Shown: positions 1 through 6,254, counted from the first letter of the stretch. The stretch: 7,889 nt of DNA from DATLHO01 sp035539855 (GCA_035539855.1 DATLHO010000308.1:1-7889); one strand, 5' to 3'. A program made the numbers and translations. Notes: generated from the sequence alone by a model not told the origin.

Positions 1-956
1 GCATGGGTCTCACGCTCGCGGTGAAGAACCTGCAGGGCACCGTGGTCTCTCCGCTCGTGCGTTTCTGCGAGGGCATCGACGCGACCGCCGGACACCTCGC
101 GACGGTGCGCGCGCACTTCCACGACGATCTCGAATCGCGCATCGCTCCGCTGTATGAGCGCCATCGCGCCGAGGGCTACGTGCGCTGGGACCGGCCGGGA
201 CGCGGCCCCACCGGTGGCTTCGGCATGGAGACCTGGGCGCAGCGCACCTGCGACGCGCACTCGGTGACCGGCGAGGGACTGCACGTCGTCGAGGCGATCT
301 ACAGCCGCAACGGCAACGGGTTCGTCAAGGGTCCCGGCGACGGCGACACGCCGCAGGAGTTCCTCTCGAACATGATCATCTTCGGCCGCGACGCGTTCCT
401 CGTCGACCTCGTCGCGTTCTGGATCGGAGGACAGGAGCCGGGCAACTTCGGGCTCTTCCACATCGCGCGCGAGCGCGGGCTGCTCGATCGGATCAACCCG
501 CATACGGTGCCGCTGTTCACGTGGGAGAGCGACGGTCCGCGCGAGGCGACGTTGCGCACGATCGACCGCGTGCCGCTGCTCAACCCATACCTGCGCCGCG
601 ACTTCGAGGGGCAGACCGAGGCCGAGTATCACCTCGTCGACGAGCCCTACGACTACGGCACGAGCGGCATCGGTGCGGACGGCTCGAGCGATGAGATCTC
701 GCTGCGGGTTGTCGAGACGGGTGGTGGCGCGATCACGATCGAGTGCGAGCTGCGCGAGGCAGGGGATGTGACCCTCGAGCTCTTCGACGCGACCGGACGG
801 CTGATGCTGCGGCGTGACGAGGGGATGCTGCCGGCGGGCCGACGCGTCCTGCACGCAGGCTTCGACGCGCCTTCGGGAACCTACTTCTGTCGAGTCGCAC
901 AGCGCGGACCGCGTCGATCGCTGCCGGTCACGACGCGCTTCTCGGTTCGCCACTGA
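1..956 (+). CDS. DUF362-family protein with C-terminal FlgD-Ig/T9SS sorting-like domain (5' partial)
   Basis: The reading frame is already open at the left edge, so the N-terminus, including any signal peptide, is missing. The ATG at position 3 is probably internal. Residues 1-190 of the visible part resemble the second half of DUF362 proteins. They carry the AVKNLQGTVVSP segment (DUF362 members usually have a KNL-G block here) and NMIIFGRDAFLVDLVAFWIGG, the region where family members have a conserved D-x-V-A block followed by a glycine. The family's biochemical role is poorly known; some members are ferredoxin-like. The last 85 residues or so (about 233-317) are beta-rich with the pattern V-L-E-L-F-D-A-T-G-R followed by SGTYFCRV. 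That is the layout of FlgD-Ig or T9SS type-A C-terminal domains, and it implies export to the cell surface or medium. The gene ends in TGA and converges on the radical SAM gene, with a hairpin in between. The DUF362 call is fairly sure. Assignment to type IX secretion is an inference. Confidence 0.75.
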   Translation, partial: MGLTLAVKNLQGTVVSPLVRFCEGIDATAGHLATVRAHFHDDLESRIAPLYERHRAEGYVRWDRPGRGPTGGFGMETWAQRTCDAHSVTGEGLHVVEAIYSRNGNGFVKGPGDGDTPQEFLSNMIIFGRDAFLVDLVAFWIGGQEPGNFGLFHIARERGLLDRINPHTVPLFTWESDGPREATLRTIDRVPLLNPYLRRDFEGQTEAEYHLVDEPYDYGTSGIGADGSSDEISLRVVETGGGAITIECELREAGDVTLELFDATGRLMLRRDEGMLPAGRRVLHAGFDAPSGTYFCRVAQRGPRRSLPVTTRFSVRH

Positions 957-977
957 AGACGACACTCCACGAAACGA

Positions 978-1012
978 CGATGGGGCGGTGCCGGATCGGC
1001 CTCGCCCCATCG
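978..1012. terminator. Hairpin between convergent genes, candidate bidirectional terminator
   Basis: A perfect 10-bp stem pairs CGATGGGGCG (978-987) with CGCCCCATCG (1003-1012). Inside it, after a 2x2 internal loop, GCCG (990-993) pairs with CGGC (997-1000) around a GAT loop. It sits 21 nt after the stop of the DUF362 gene and 64 nt after the stop of the oppositely oriented radical SAM gene. Neither side has a good T-run; the minus-strand side has only TCGTTTC. It may act as a Rho-independent or RNA-stabilising hairpin. Position and stem strength are the only evidence. Confidence 0.6.
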
Positions 1013-1076
1013 CTCTCACGGCACGGAGTCCTGTGACGGTCTCCGCGGTTCTCTCAGGATGCCGTGATGTTCATGA

Positions 1077-2012
1077 TCATGCCGCGCAGTAGTAGATGCG
1101 CCCGTTGCGCACGACGGGTTTGATGCGTCCTTCGCGGTCGAGGCTCTCGAGCTGCCGACCGACCGCACGCGGGTGCACGCGCAACGCGGTCGCCATCTCG
1201 CGGACGGTGCAGGGATGGCGGCCGATGAGCCCGATGATCGCATCGTCGGTGACCTCGTCGGCGCCGGTGCGCGAGTCGTCGACGGGATCACCGCCGACGA
1301 TCTCGACGACGCCCGGGATCAGCGATGCGAGCTCCTCGATCCGCTCGCGCGAGACGGCATAGGCGAAGTCCTCCGCGGTCGGTCGGGTCGCCGTGTTGAT
1401 CTGCGTGCGCGTCGGCGCGATGGTCGCGACGAGCTTCGCGATCTTGCGCATCTCGGCCTCGATGCTCGTGACGCCCGCGAGCAGGAACACCTCCAGCCAC
1501 ACCTCGCCATCGAACTCCCGCGTGAACGTCGCAATGCCGTCGACGATCGTCTCGAAGTCGAGATCGCCGTGCGGTCGGTTGACGTAGTGGTAGGTCTGGC
1601 TGTCGCCGGCATCGAGCGACGGCATGACGATGTCGGCCGCCATGAGGTCCTCGCGCACGTCGGCGCGCCACAGCAGCGAGCCGTTGGTGATGACGACGAC
1701 CGGCAGCTTCGTCAGCGCGTGCGCACCGCGGATGATCGCGCCGAGACCCGCGTGCAGCGTCGGCTCGCCCGATCCGGCGATGACGACGTAGTCGGCCTCG
1801 ACGCCCTCGGCGAGCGCGCGGCCGAGCTCCTCGAGGATCTCGTCGATCGGCACGTAGTGCGCACGCTCGAGCGTCTTCTCGGTCGTGCGGCCGACCTGGC
1901 AGTAGATGCAGTCGTAGGTGCATGTCTTCGACGGCACCGGATCGACCCCGAGCGTGCGGCCGAGCCGGCGCGAGGCGACCGGGCCATAGATGTGACGGAA
2001 GGGAGCGGACAT
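1077..2012 (-). CDS. Radical SAM protein (COG0731/wyosine-synthetase-like) with C-terminal winged helix
   Basis: The protein has 311 residues. It opens with a YGPVASRRLGRTLGVDPVP block followed by CTYDCIYC, a C-x3-C-x2-C cluster that binds the radical SAM [4Fe-4S] iron. The core continues with AGSGEPTLH (the SAM-binding GE motif), VITNGSLL, PSLDAG and WLEVFLL. These are typical of COG0731 proteins, which are related to tRNA wyosine synthetase TYW1 but are widespread in bacteria with unknown substrates. Residues about 250-311 form a small winged helix (IIGLIGRHPCTVREMATALR, then a basic wing ending in GRIYYC). The same tail is, from memory, common in bacterial members of this family. The ATG at 2012 is supported by a GGAG 10 nt upstream. 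The gene follows the CNB gene after 18 nt, so the two are probably co-transcribed. The family call is firm. The substrate is unknown, and a tRNA role should not be assumed. Confidence 0.88.
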   Translation of the reverse strand: MSAPFRHIYGPVASRRLGRTLGVDPVPSKTCTYDCIYCQVGRTTEKTLERAHYVPIDEILEELGRALAEGVEADYVVIAGSGEPTLHAGLGAIIRGAHALTKLPVVVITNGSLLWRADVREDLMAADIVMPSLDAGDSQTYHYVNRPHGDLDFETIVDGIATFTREFDGEVWLEVFLLAGVTSIEAEMRKIAKLVATIAPTRTQINTATRPTAEDFAYAVSRERIEELASLIPGVVEIVGGDPVDDSRTGADEVTDDAIIGLIGRHPCTVREMATALRVHPRAVGRQLESLDREGRIKPVVRNGRIYYCAA

Positions 2013-2022
2013 CGTGGGGATT

Positions 2023-2026
2023 CTCC
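2023..2026 (-). promoter_or_regulatory. Ribosome binding site of the radical SAM gene
   Basis: Read on the minus strand this is GGAG, 10 nt before the ATG at 2012 and inside the 18-nt gap after the CNB stop codon. It is one of only two clear Shine-Dalgarno sequences in the window and supports the chosen start. Confidence 0.55.
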
Positions 2027-2030
2027 GGGA

Positions 2031-2477
2031 TTACGTGTGCAGTCGCTCCTCGAGTCCGTCGATCCGCTCGCTCAGCGTCCGCATGATGTTGAACATCAGC
2101 GGAGGCGAGGTGTGGAGCTTCTCGAGAAAGAGGTCGATCGGGATGAAGAAGAGCACCGCGTCGGTGCGCGCGACGCCGCTGACGATGTAGGTGCCGATGC
2201 GCTCCGGCTCGCGGAAGCCGAGCAGCATGCCGGGGCGGCTGTGGCCGACCTCGTGGCGCTCGCTGTCGCGGCCGAGCTCGATCGCGACCTCGCCGGTGCA
2301 ATGACAGAAGACACCGGTGACCGGCTCGCCCTCGGTGAAGATGATCTCGCCCGCTGCGTAGCGGCGTACCTCGGCGGCATCGACGATGGCATTGGTGACG
2401 TCGGCAGTGCAGCCCTCGAGCAATCCATTGATGAGCGGATCGCAGGAGCGCGCGTCATGATGTGTTGGAGCACTCAT
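2031..2477 (-). CDS. Single-domain cyclic-nucleotide-binding (CRP-like) protein without HTH
   Basis: The protein has 148 residues from the ATG at 2477. The frame stays open to an ATG at 2579, but the extra 34 residues are proline- and arginine-rich with no domain character, so 2477 is preferred. Residues about 25-125 form a CNB beta-roll: YAAGEIIFTEGEPVTGVF, then CTGEVAIEL, a loop at PGMLLGFREPERIGT, and FFIPIDLFLEKL. The C-terminal helix (PPLMFNIMRTLSERIDGLEERL) resembles the capping and dimer helix of CRP-like proteins, and the protein stops there. It has no DNA-binding helix-turn-helix, so it is a sensor or adaptor rather than a standard regulator. The phosphate-binding loop departs from the usual G-E...R-x-A pattern: GE is replaced by GF and the expected arginine is not apparent. 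It lies 18 nt upstream of the radical SAM gene. No Shine-Dalgarno is visible at 2477. Confidence 0.8.
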   Translation of the reverse strand: MSAPTHHDARSCDPLINGLLEGCTADVTNAIVDAAEVRRYAAGEIIFTEGEPVTGVFCHCTGEVAIELGRDSERHEVGHSRPGMLLGFREPERIGTYIVSGVARTDAVLFFIPIDLFLEKLHTSPPLMFNIMRTLSERIDGLEERLHT

Positions 2478-2546
2478 GGGTCTGTTCGGGGATGCTGTGC
2501 AGAGTTCATGTCGTTCGATCCGTCGCGGGGGTCGATTCGGATGATT

Positions 2547-2575
2547 GCAACGTACGGGGGGGACCCCCGCGGCAA
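2547..2575 (-). promoter_or_regulatory. Possible promoter of the CNB/radical SAM operon
   Basis: On the minus strand there is TTG (2575-2573), an 18-nt spacer, then TACGTTGC (2554-2547). This resembles the Bacteroidota promoter pattern of TTG near -33 and TAnnTTTG near -7. The spacer holds a small GC-rich palindrome (CGGGGG and CCCCCG around three bases, 2555-2569) that could be an operator. The match is partial, and the 5' leader would be about 65 nt. The rest of the 141-nt gap (2478-2618) shows nothing else. Confidence 0.3.
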
Positions 2576-2618
2576 CCATGACATTCGACAGGTTTGATGG
2601 TCCCTTTCCTCGCCGGAC

Positions 2619-3146
2619 CTACTCGAACATCAGCTCCCCGAGTGCGCCCTCGCGCAGCAGCAGCGCGCGTTTGCGCTCGATGCCCCAGCGATATCCTCCG
2701 AGGCCGCCGTCGCTACGCAGGACCCGATGGCAGGGGATGATCACCGCGAGCGGATTGGCCGCGCAGGCGCCGGCGACCGCGCGCAGCGCGTCGGGATCGC
2801 CGAGCTCACGGGCGAGCGACGAGTACGTTGCGGTGGCGCCCACGGGGATCGCGCAGAGTCGCTCCCAGACCCGGCGCTGAAACGGCGTGCCCTGGAAATC
2901 GAGCGGCGCATCGAGCCATGGCCGCCGGCCGTCGATCGTCCCGACGACCGCCGCGAGCCACTCGGCGAGCGCCGCGTCGTCGCGTTCACACGGGCGATCG
3001 GGGAAGCGTCGCACGAGGTGCTCGATCGCCTCCTCGGGAGAGTCGCCGAGCTCAATCGCGCAAATGCCCGCGTCGGTCGCCGCGACGAGCACGCTGCCGA
3101 GCGAGCACGAGCCGATGGAGTAGCGGATGGGTGTCGGATCGATCAT
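2619..3146 (-). CDS. ogt: Methylated-DNA--[protein]-cysteine S-methyltransferase, Ada C-terminal type
   Basis: This 175-residue protein repairs O6-alkylguanine by moving the alkyl group onto its own cysteine, a one-turnover suicide reaction. The acceptor is the cysteine of IIPCHRVLRSDGG near residue 140. It is preceded by GTPFQRRVWERL (DNA-binding helix start), IPVGATATYSSLA, and ALRAVAGACAANP with the arginine that flips the base. The end, LGGYRWGIERKRALLLRE, and the start, ATDAGICAIELGDSPEE, match the C-terminal half of E. coli Ada more closely than classic Ogt as I recall them. The Ada N-terminal phosphotriester-repair domain and AraC-type HTH are absent. The start at 3146 (MIDPTPIRYSIGSC) is chosen because the frame upstream, open to 3323, runs into the repeat region and looks non-coding. 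The upstream leader is pyrimidine-rich with no Shine-Dalgarno. Function is near certain. The symbol is by family, and ada-like would also do. Confidence 0.93.
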   Translation of the reverse strand: MIDPTPIRYSIGSCSLGSVLVAATDAGICAIELGDSPEEAIEHLVRRFPDRPCERDDAALAEWLAAVVGTIDGRRPWLDAPLDFQGTPFQRRVWERLCAIPVGATATYSSLARELGDPDALRAVAGACAANPLAVIIPCHRVLRSDGGLGGYRWGIERKRALLLREGALGELMFE

Positions 3147-3170
3147 GGGTGCTGGTGAGGATGTGAGGGA

Positions 3171-3185
3171 GGAAGATAACGTGGG
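3171..3185 (-). promoter_or_regulatory. Possible -10 region of the alkyltransferase gene (CCCACGTTATCTTCC)
   Basis: On the minus strand TATCTT (3178-3173) lies 26 nt before the ATG at 3146, a fitting distance for a -10 element and a short leader. A TTTG lies 21 nt further upstream. Almost the same string, CCCACTATCTTCC, occurs facing the other way before the outer-membrane protein gene, which strengthens both calls. No transcription start is known. Confidence 0.4.
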
Positions 3186-3214
3186 GGGTCGCGTTGCCCC
3201 CAAACGACGTGGAC

Positions 3215-3372
3215 TGTCACCCCCGAAGGGGGCCCTTCTTTCGGCGCGACTGCCGCATGTGGGCCGGTGGGGAAGTACGAGGCCGCACGCAGCGCCCCCA
3301 TCGCCACATGCGGCGATGCGCACTCAAAGAAAGATCCCCTTCCGTGGATGACAGGGGCGGGGGCTTCTGGGG
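3215..3372. repeat. 158-bp structured direct repeat, copy 1
   Basis: The copy begins TGTCACCCCC and ends GGGGCTTCTGGGG. It aligns without gaps to copy 2 at 3436-3593, with 14 mismatches (about 91 % identity by hand count). Inside it, an 11-bp perfect inverted repeat pairs 3252-3262 (GCCGCATGTGG) with 3304-3314. A short outer pairing joins TTCTTT (3236-3241) with AAAGAA (3327-3332), weaker than in copy 2. The ending, read on the minus strand as TGTCATCC...GGGGATCTTTC, recalls the abundant REP-like GTCATCC...GGATCT repeats found in many bacterial genomes. It has no coding capacity. Confidence 0.85.
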
Positions 3373-3374
3373 TA

Positions 3375-3417
3375 GTTCGAGGCGCAGGGCGCGCGTTGCG
3401 CGCCCTGCGCCTCGAAC
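3375..3417. repeat. Perfect inverted repeat (20-bp stem, 3-nt loop) between the two repeat copies
   Basis: The arm at 3375-3394 (starting GTTCGAGGCGCAGG) is exactly complementary to 3398-3417, with loop GTT at 3395-3397. It fills most of the 63-nt spacer between the two repeat copies. No T-run follows on either strand, so a simple intrinsic terminator is not indicated. The same position after copy 2 does not carry this hairpin. It may be a separate short palindromic element, or part of the repeat unit lost from copy 2. Confidence 0.85.
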
Positions 3418-3435
3418 CTTCAAACGGGCCGGCAT

Positions 3436-3593
3436 TGTCACCCCCGGAGGGGGCCTTTCTTTAGGGGCGACCGCCGCATGTGGGCCGGTGGGGTAGTACG
3501 AGGCCGCTCGCAGCGCCCCCATCGCCACATGCGGCGATACGAACCCTAAGAAAGATCCCCTGTCGAGGATGACAGGGGCGGGGGCTTCTGGGG
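3436..3593. repeat. 158-bp structured direct repeat, copy 2
   Basis: This is the second copy of the element at 3215-3372, in the same orientation and of the same length. Its fold is better preserved. CTTTCTTTAGGG (3455-3466) pairs with CCCTAAGAAAG (3544-3554) with one bulge, and enclosed within it CGCCGCATGTGG (3472-3483) pairs perfectly with 3525-3536. At the 3' end CCCCTGTC (3557-3564) pairs with GACAGGGG (3571-3578). At the 5' end CCCCC and GGGGG flank a GGA loop (3441-3453). This nested hairpin looks like a REP- or MITE-type non-coding element rather than a gene. Confidence 0.85.
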
Positions 3594-3628
3594 AGTCGAG
3601 CTCGAATGCCTCGCTCGCCCTGCATGCG

Positions 3629-3641
3629 CCCACTATCTTCC
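3629..3641 (+). promoter_or_regulatory. Possible -10 region of the outer-membrane protein gene (CCCACTATCTTCC)
   Basis: TATCTT at 3634-3639 lies 63 nt before the ATG at 3702 and 111 nt before the preferred ATG at 3750. It is nearly the same string as the motif upstream of the divergent alkyltransferase. No clear -35 element is seen, since the upstream bases belong to the end of repeat copy 2. Confidence 0.35.
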
Positions 3642-3749
3642 CGGCCGATTTCGAGCGGGGCATGGGTGCTGATGGAATGAAACGGCACGCCGATCGATCC
3701 AATGAGCTACACCAGCTCACCCGTTCACCCCAACTTCTCGACCGTGCGC

Positions 3750-6212
3750 ATGACGTTTCAGACCTCGAATCTTCTGTCGGCGCTGCTTCTGCCGGCGCTG
3801 ATGCTCGCTGCCTCGGCCGTTGCGACGGCCCAGATGCGCGGCGGCGGACGCGGCGGCGACACCGCCGGCGTCACGATCACCGGCTCGATCGTCGACGCCG
3901 AGTCGCGACGCGCGCTGCCGGCCGCCACCGTCAGCCTGTGGACGCCTCGCGACTCCTCGCTCGTCACCGGCGCGATCGCCGGCAGCGATGGAGCCTTCCG
4001 GCTCCGCGGCGTCCGGCTCGGACGCTACTATCTGCGCGTCGCCTTCGTCGGCTATCGCACCGGCTTCGTCGACGCGGTGATGGTGCGCCCCGGGGAGGCC
4101 GAGCTCGCCCTCGGCGAGATCGCCATCACCGCCGACGCCTCGCGGCTCGACGGCGTCACCGTCACCGGCGAGCGCGACTTCATGACCGTCGAGATCGATC
4201 GCAACGTGTACAGGACCGAGGACATGCCGGTCGCCGCCGGTGGCAGCGCGACCGACGTGCTGCGGAACATCCCCTCGGTCGAGGTCGATGTCGACGGCAA
4301 CATCAGCCTGCGCGGGGCTCAGAACGTCGCGGTGCAGATCAACGGCCGACCCGTGATGATGAGCGGACAGGCTCTCTCGAACTATCTGCAGACGCTGCCG
4401 GCCGGTTCGATCGAGCGCGTCGAGATCATCGCCAATCCGTCCGCTCGATACGATCCCGAAGGCATGGGCGGCATCCTCAATCTCGAGCTGAAGAAGGGCG
4501 AGGATCGCGGGCTCAGCGGCGGAGTCAACGGCGGCATCGGCACGAACGATTCCTACAGCCTCGGCGCGAGCCTCAGCTACGGCGCGGGTCCGTGGAGCGT
4601 CGCGGCGAACTACGGCATGAACATCCGCTCGCGCGACATGCTCGGATACCGCCTGCAGGAGAGCCGCACGATCGAGCCGGCGAGCCGTCTGTTCGCCGGC
4701 GACACGGGCACCAGCAGCTCGCTCGGACATTCGCTCAACGCCTCGGTCGAGTATGCGCTGACGCCGGAGCACGCGATCTCGCTCAGCAGCCGGATCGGCA
4801 TGCGCGGCGGCGAAGGATCGCGCGCGACGACGACGACCTACGGCGACCTCGCCGCGCCGCTCGCGCGCACGGTGCGCACGACCGAGGACGAGGACGACGG
4901 GCTGAACATGGATTACCGCCTCGGCTACCGCTGGACGCTCGAACGTCGCAAGCACGAGCTGGCGGCGGAGCTGCGCTACGGCAACGACAGCGACACCGAG
5001 CACTCACTCGCGGCCCTCGGCGACACCGCCGGCGCCCGCGGTCCGATGCGCCAGCAGGTCGACCTCGACGAGCGCAACGCGACCGTCGAGGGGACGCTCG
5101 ACTACACGCGACCGCTGTGGGACGACGCGAAGCTCGAGGCAGGATATGCCGGATCGCTGCGCACGATCGACAACGACTATCGCTCGATGTCCGGCGGCGC
5201 GAACGGAACGCTCGAGAGCGACGGACGGAGCAATCGCTTCGACTTCACCGAGATCCTGCACGGCGTCTACGCGACCGTCGGACAGACGATCGGTCCGGTC
5301 GACGTGCAGGTCGGACTGCGGGGCGAGGCGGTGACGACGGAGTTCGACCTGGTGAGCACCGGCGAGCGCTTCGACAATGACTACTTCAGCCTGTTTCCGA
5401 GCGCACTGGTCGGCTATCGGCCCGGCGACGAGACGCAGCTTCGGTTGAGCTATAGCAAGCGGATCACACGTCCGCGCATGCGCGTGCTCAATCCGTTCTC
5501 GACGAGCACCGATCCGCAGTTCCGGCGCGTCGGCAATCCCTACCTGAAGCCCGAGTACACGCACGCGCTCGAGCTGTCGGTCAATCAGTTCGTCCCGTGG
5601 GGGACGCTGCAGTTGACGCCGTACGCGCGCCGCACGACCGACGCGATCGAGCGCTTCGAGCGCGTCGACAGCGCCGGCGTCGTCACGGCGACCTTCGAGA
5701 ATCTCGGGCAGGTGGATTCCTACGGCACCGAGCTTCTGAGCACCGCGCGCGTCGGCGACTGGCTTTCGACCGTCGCGAGCATCGGCGTCTATCGCGCCGT
5801 CACCGACGCCTCGAACGTCGGCATCGGCGCCGAAAGCGAGGCGCTCGCGTGGACCGGCCGGCTGACCGCCACGGCAAGCCTCGGCTGGGGCACGTCGATC
5901 CAGGCGTCGGCCTTCTACCGCTCGCCCAGCGACATCGTCGGCGGCCACACCGACGCCCACGTCATGAGCGACATCGCGCTCACGAAGACCCTGTTCGACG
6001 ACCGCGCCCGCATCGGCCTGCGCGTCAGCGATCCGTTCGATCAGGCCGGCATGCGCGGATGGCGCGAGACCGACGGCTACTACATCGAAACCGAGCGCCG
6101 CTGGGGCGGACGCAACGCGATGCTCACCGTCAGCTACCTGTTCGGTCAGCCACAGAAGGAAAGCGCGCGGAGGGAGCGGGGAGGCGAGGAGATGGAGGAT
6201 GTCGACTGGTAG
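3750..6212 (+). CDS. TonB-dependent-receptor-like outer-membrane beta-barrel protein (OMP_b-brl_3 family)
   Basis: The protein has 820 residues from the ATG at 3750. An in-frame ATG at 3702 would add 16 residues before the signal peptide and is less likely, but neither start has a Shine-Dalgarno. Residues 1-28 are a signal peptide (MTFQTSNLLSALLLPALMLA, then ATAQ), followed by a glycine-arginine stretch. Residues about 40-118 form a carboxypeptidase-D regulatory-like Ig domain (VTITGSIVDAESRRALPAAT...GYRT). Residues about 150-250 form the plug (ATDVLRNIPSVEVDVDGNIS, INGRPV, IERVEIIANPSARYDPEGMG). The remainder is the barrel. It includes RLSYSKRITRPRMRVLNPF and GNPYLKPE, the hallmark of this Bacteroidota-type family, and a last strand AMLTVSYLFG before an acidic tail. 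It contains no cysteine. Such proteins sit in the outer membrane, and the ligand is unknown. It lacks a clear TonB box and has no SusD-like partner here. Confidence 0.92.
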   Translation: MTFQTSNLLSALLLPALMLAASAVATAQMRGGGRGGDTAGVTITGSIVDAESRRALPAATVSLWTPRDSSLVTGAIAGSDGAFRLRGVRLGRYYLRVAFVGYRTGFVDAVMVRPGEAELALGEIAITADASRLDGVTVTGERDFMTVEIDRNVYRTEDMPVAAGGSATDVLRNIPSVEVDVDGNISLRGAQNVAVQINGRPVMMSGQALSNYLQTLPAGSIERVEIIANPSARYDPEGMGGILNLELKKGEDRGLSGGVNGGIGTNDSYSLGASLSYGAGPWSVAANYGMNIRSRDMLGYRLQESRTIEPASRLFAGDTGTSSSLGHSLNASVEYALTPEHAISLSSRIGMRGGEGSRATTTTYGDLAAPLARTVRTTEDEDDGLNMDYRLGYRWTLERRKHELAAELRYGNDSDTEHSLAALGDTAGARGPMRQQVDLDERNATVEGTLDYTRPLWDDAKLEAGYAGSLRTIDNDYRSMSGGANGTLESDGRSNRFDFTEILHGVYATVGQTIGPVDVQVGLRGEAVTTEFDLVSTGERFDNDYFSLFPSALVGYRPGDETQLRLSYSKRITRPRMRVLNPFSTSTDPQFRRVGNPYLKPEYTHALELSVNQFVPWGTLQLTPYARRTTDAIERFERVDSAGVVTATFENLGQVDSYGTELLSTARVGDWLSTVASIGVYRAVTDASNVGIGAESEALAWTGRLTATASLGWGTSIQASAFYRSPSDIVGGHTDAHVMSDIALTKTLFDDRARIGLRVSDPFDQAGMRGWRETDGYYIETERRWGGRNAMLTVSYLFGQPQKESARRERGGEEMEDVDW

Positions 6213-6254
6213 CGAATCGGCGGAATGGCTGGGGAAAAAATCTTCGATCGTGAC

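Larger units (their letters stand above)
3147..3749. other. Repeat-rich divergent intergenic region without credible genes
   Basis: About 600 bases separate the minus-strand alkyltransferase from the plus-strand outer-membrane protein gene. Open frames crossing it (for example minus-strand 3217-3720) read through the two repeat copies in different frames, because the copies are offset by 221 nt, which is not a multiple of three. They carry no domain signal and are judged non-coding. The region holds two 158-bp repeats, a perfect palindrome between them, and outward-facing TATCTTCC motifs on both sides. Confidence 0.7.

Noticed and set aside
1173..2597. Long plus-strand open frame (474 codons) opposite the radical SAM and CNB genes
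   Set aside because: It is antisense to two clear genes. Its product is Arg/Asp/Ala-rich low-complexity sequence, as expected for a shadow frame in GC-rich DNA.
3147..3323. N-terminal extension of the alkyltransferase to an ATG at 3323
   Set aside because: The added 59 residues come from repeat copy 1 and its flank. The family's own N-terminus fits the ATG at 3146.
3215..3593. CRISPR array
   Set aside because: There are only two 158-bp units, far longer than CRISPR repeats, with a palindromic spacer and no cas genes nearby.
3217..3720. Minus-strand frame of 167 codons across the repeat region
   Set aside because: It reads the two repeat copies in different frames and ends at the repeat edge. 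Such translated repeats commonly give false hypothetical proteins.
3702..3749. Upstream ATG at 3702 as the start of the outer-membrane protein
   Set aside because: It would put 16 polar residues before an otherwise normal signal peptide and has no Shine-Dalgarno. It remains possible.
3569..5380. Plus-strand frame of 603 codons overlapping the outer-membrane protein gene
   Set aside because: It is out of frame with a strongly supported gene. The product is almost wholly arginine-rich without domains.
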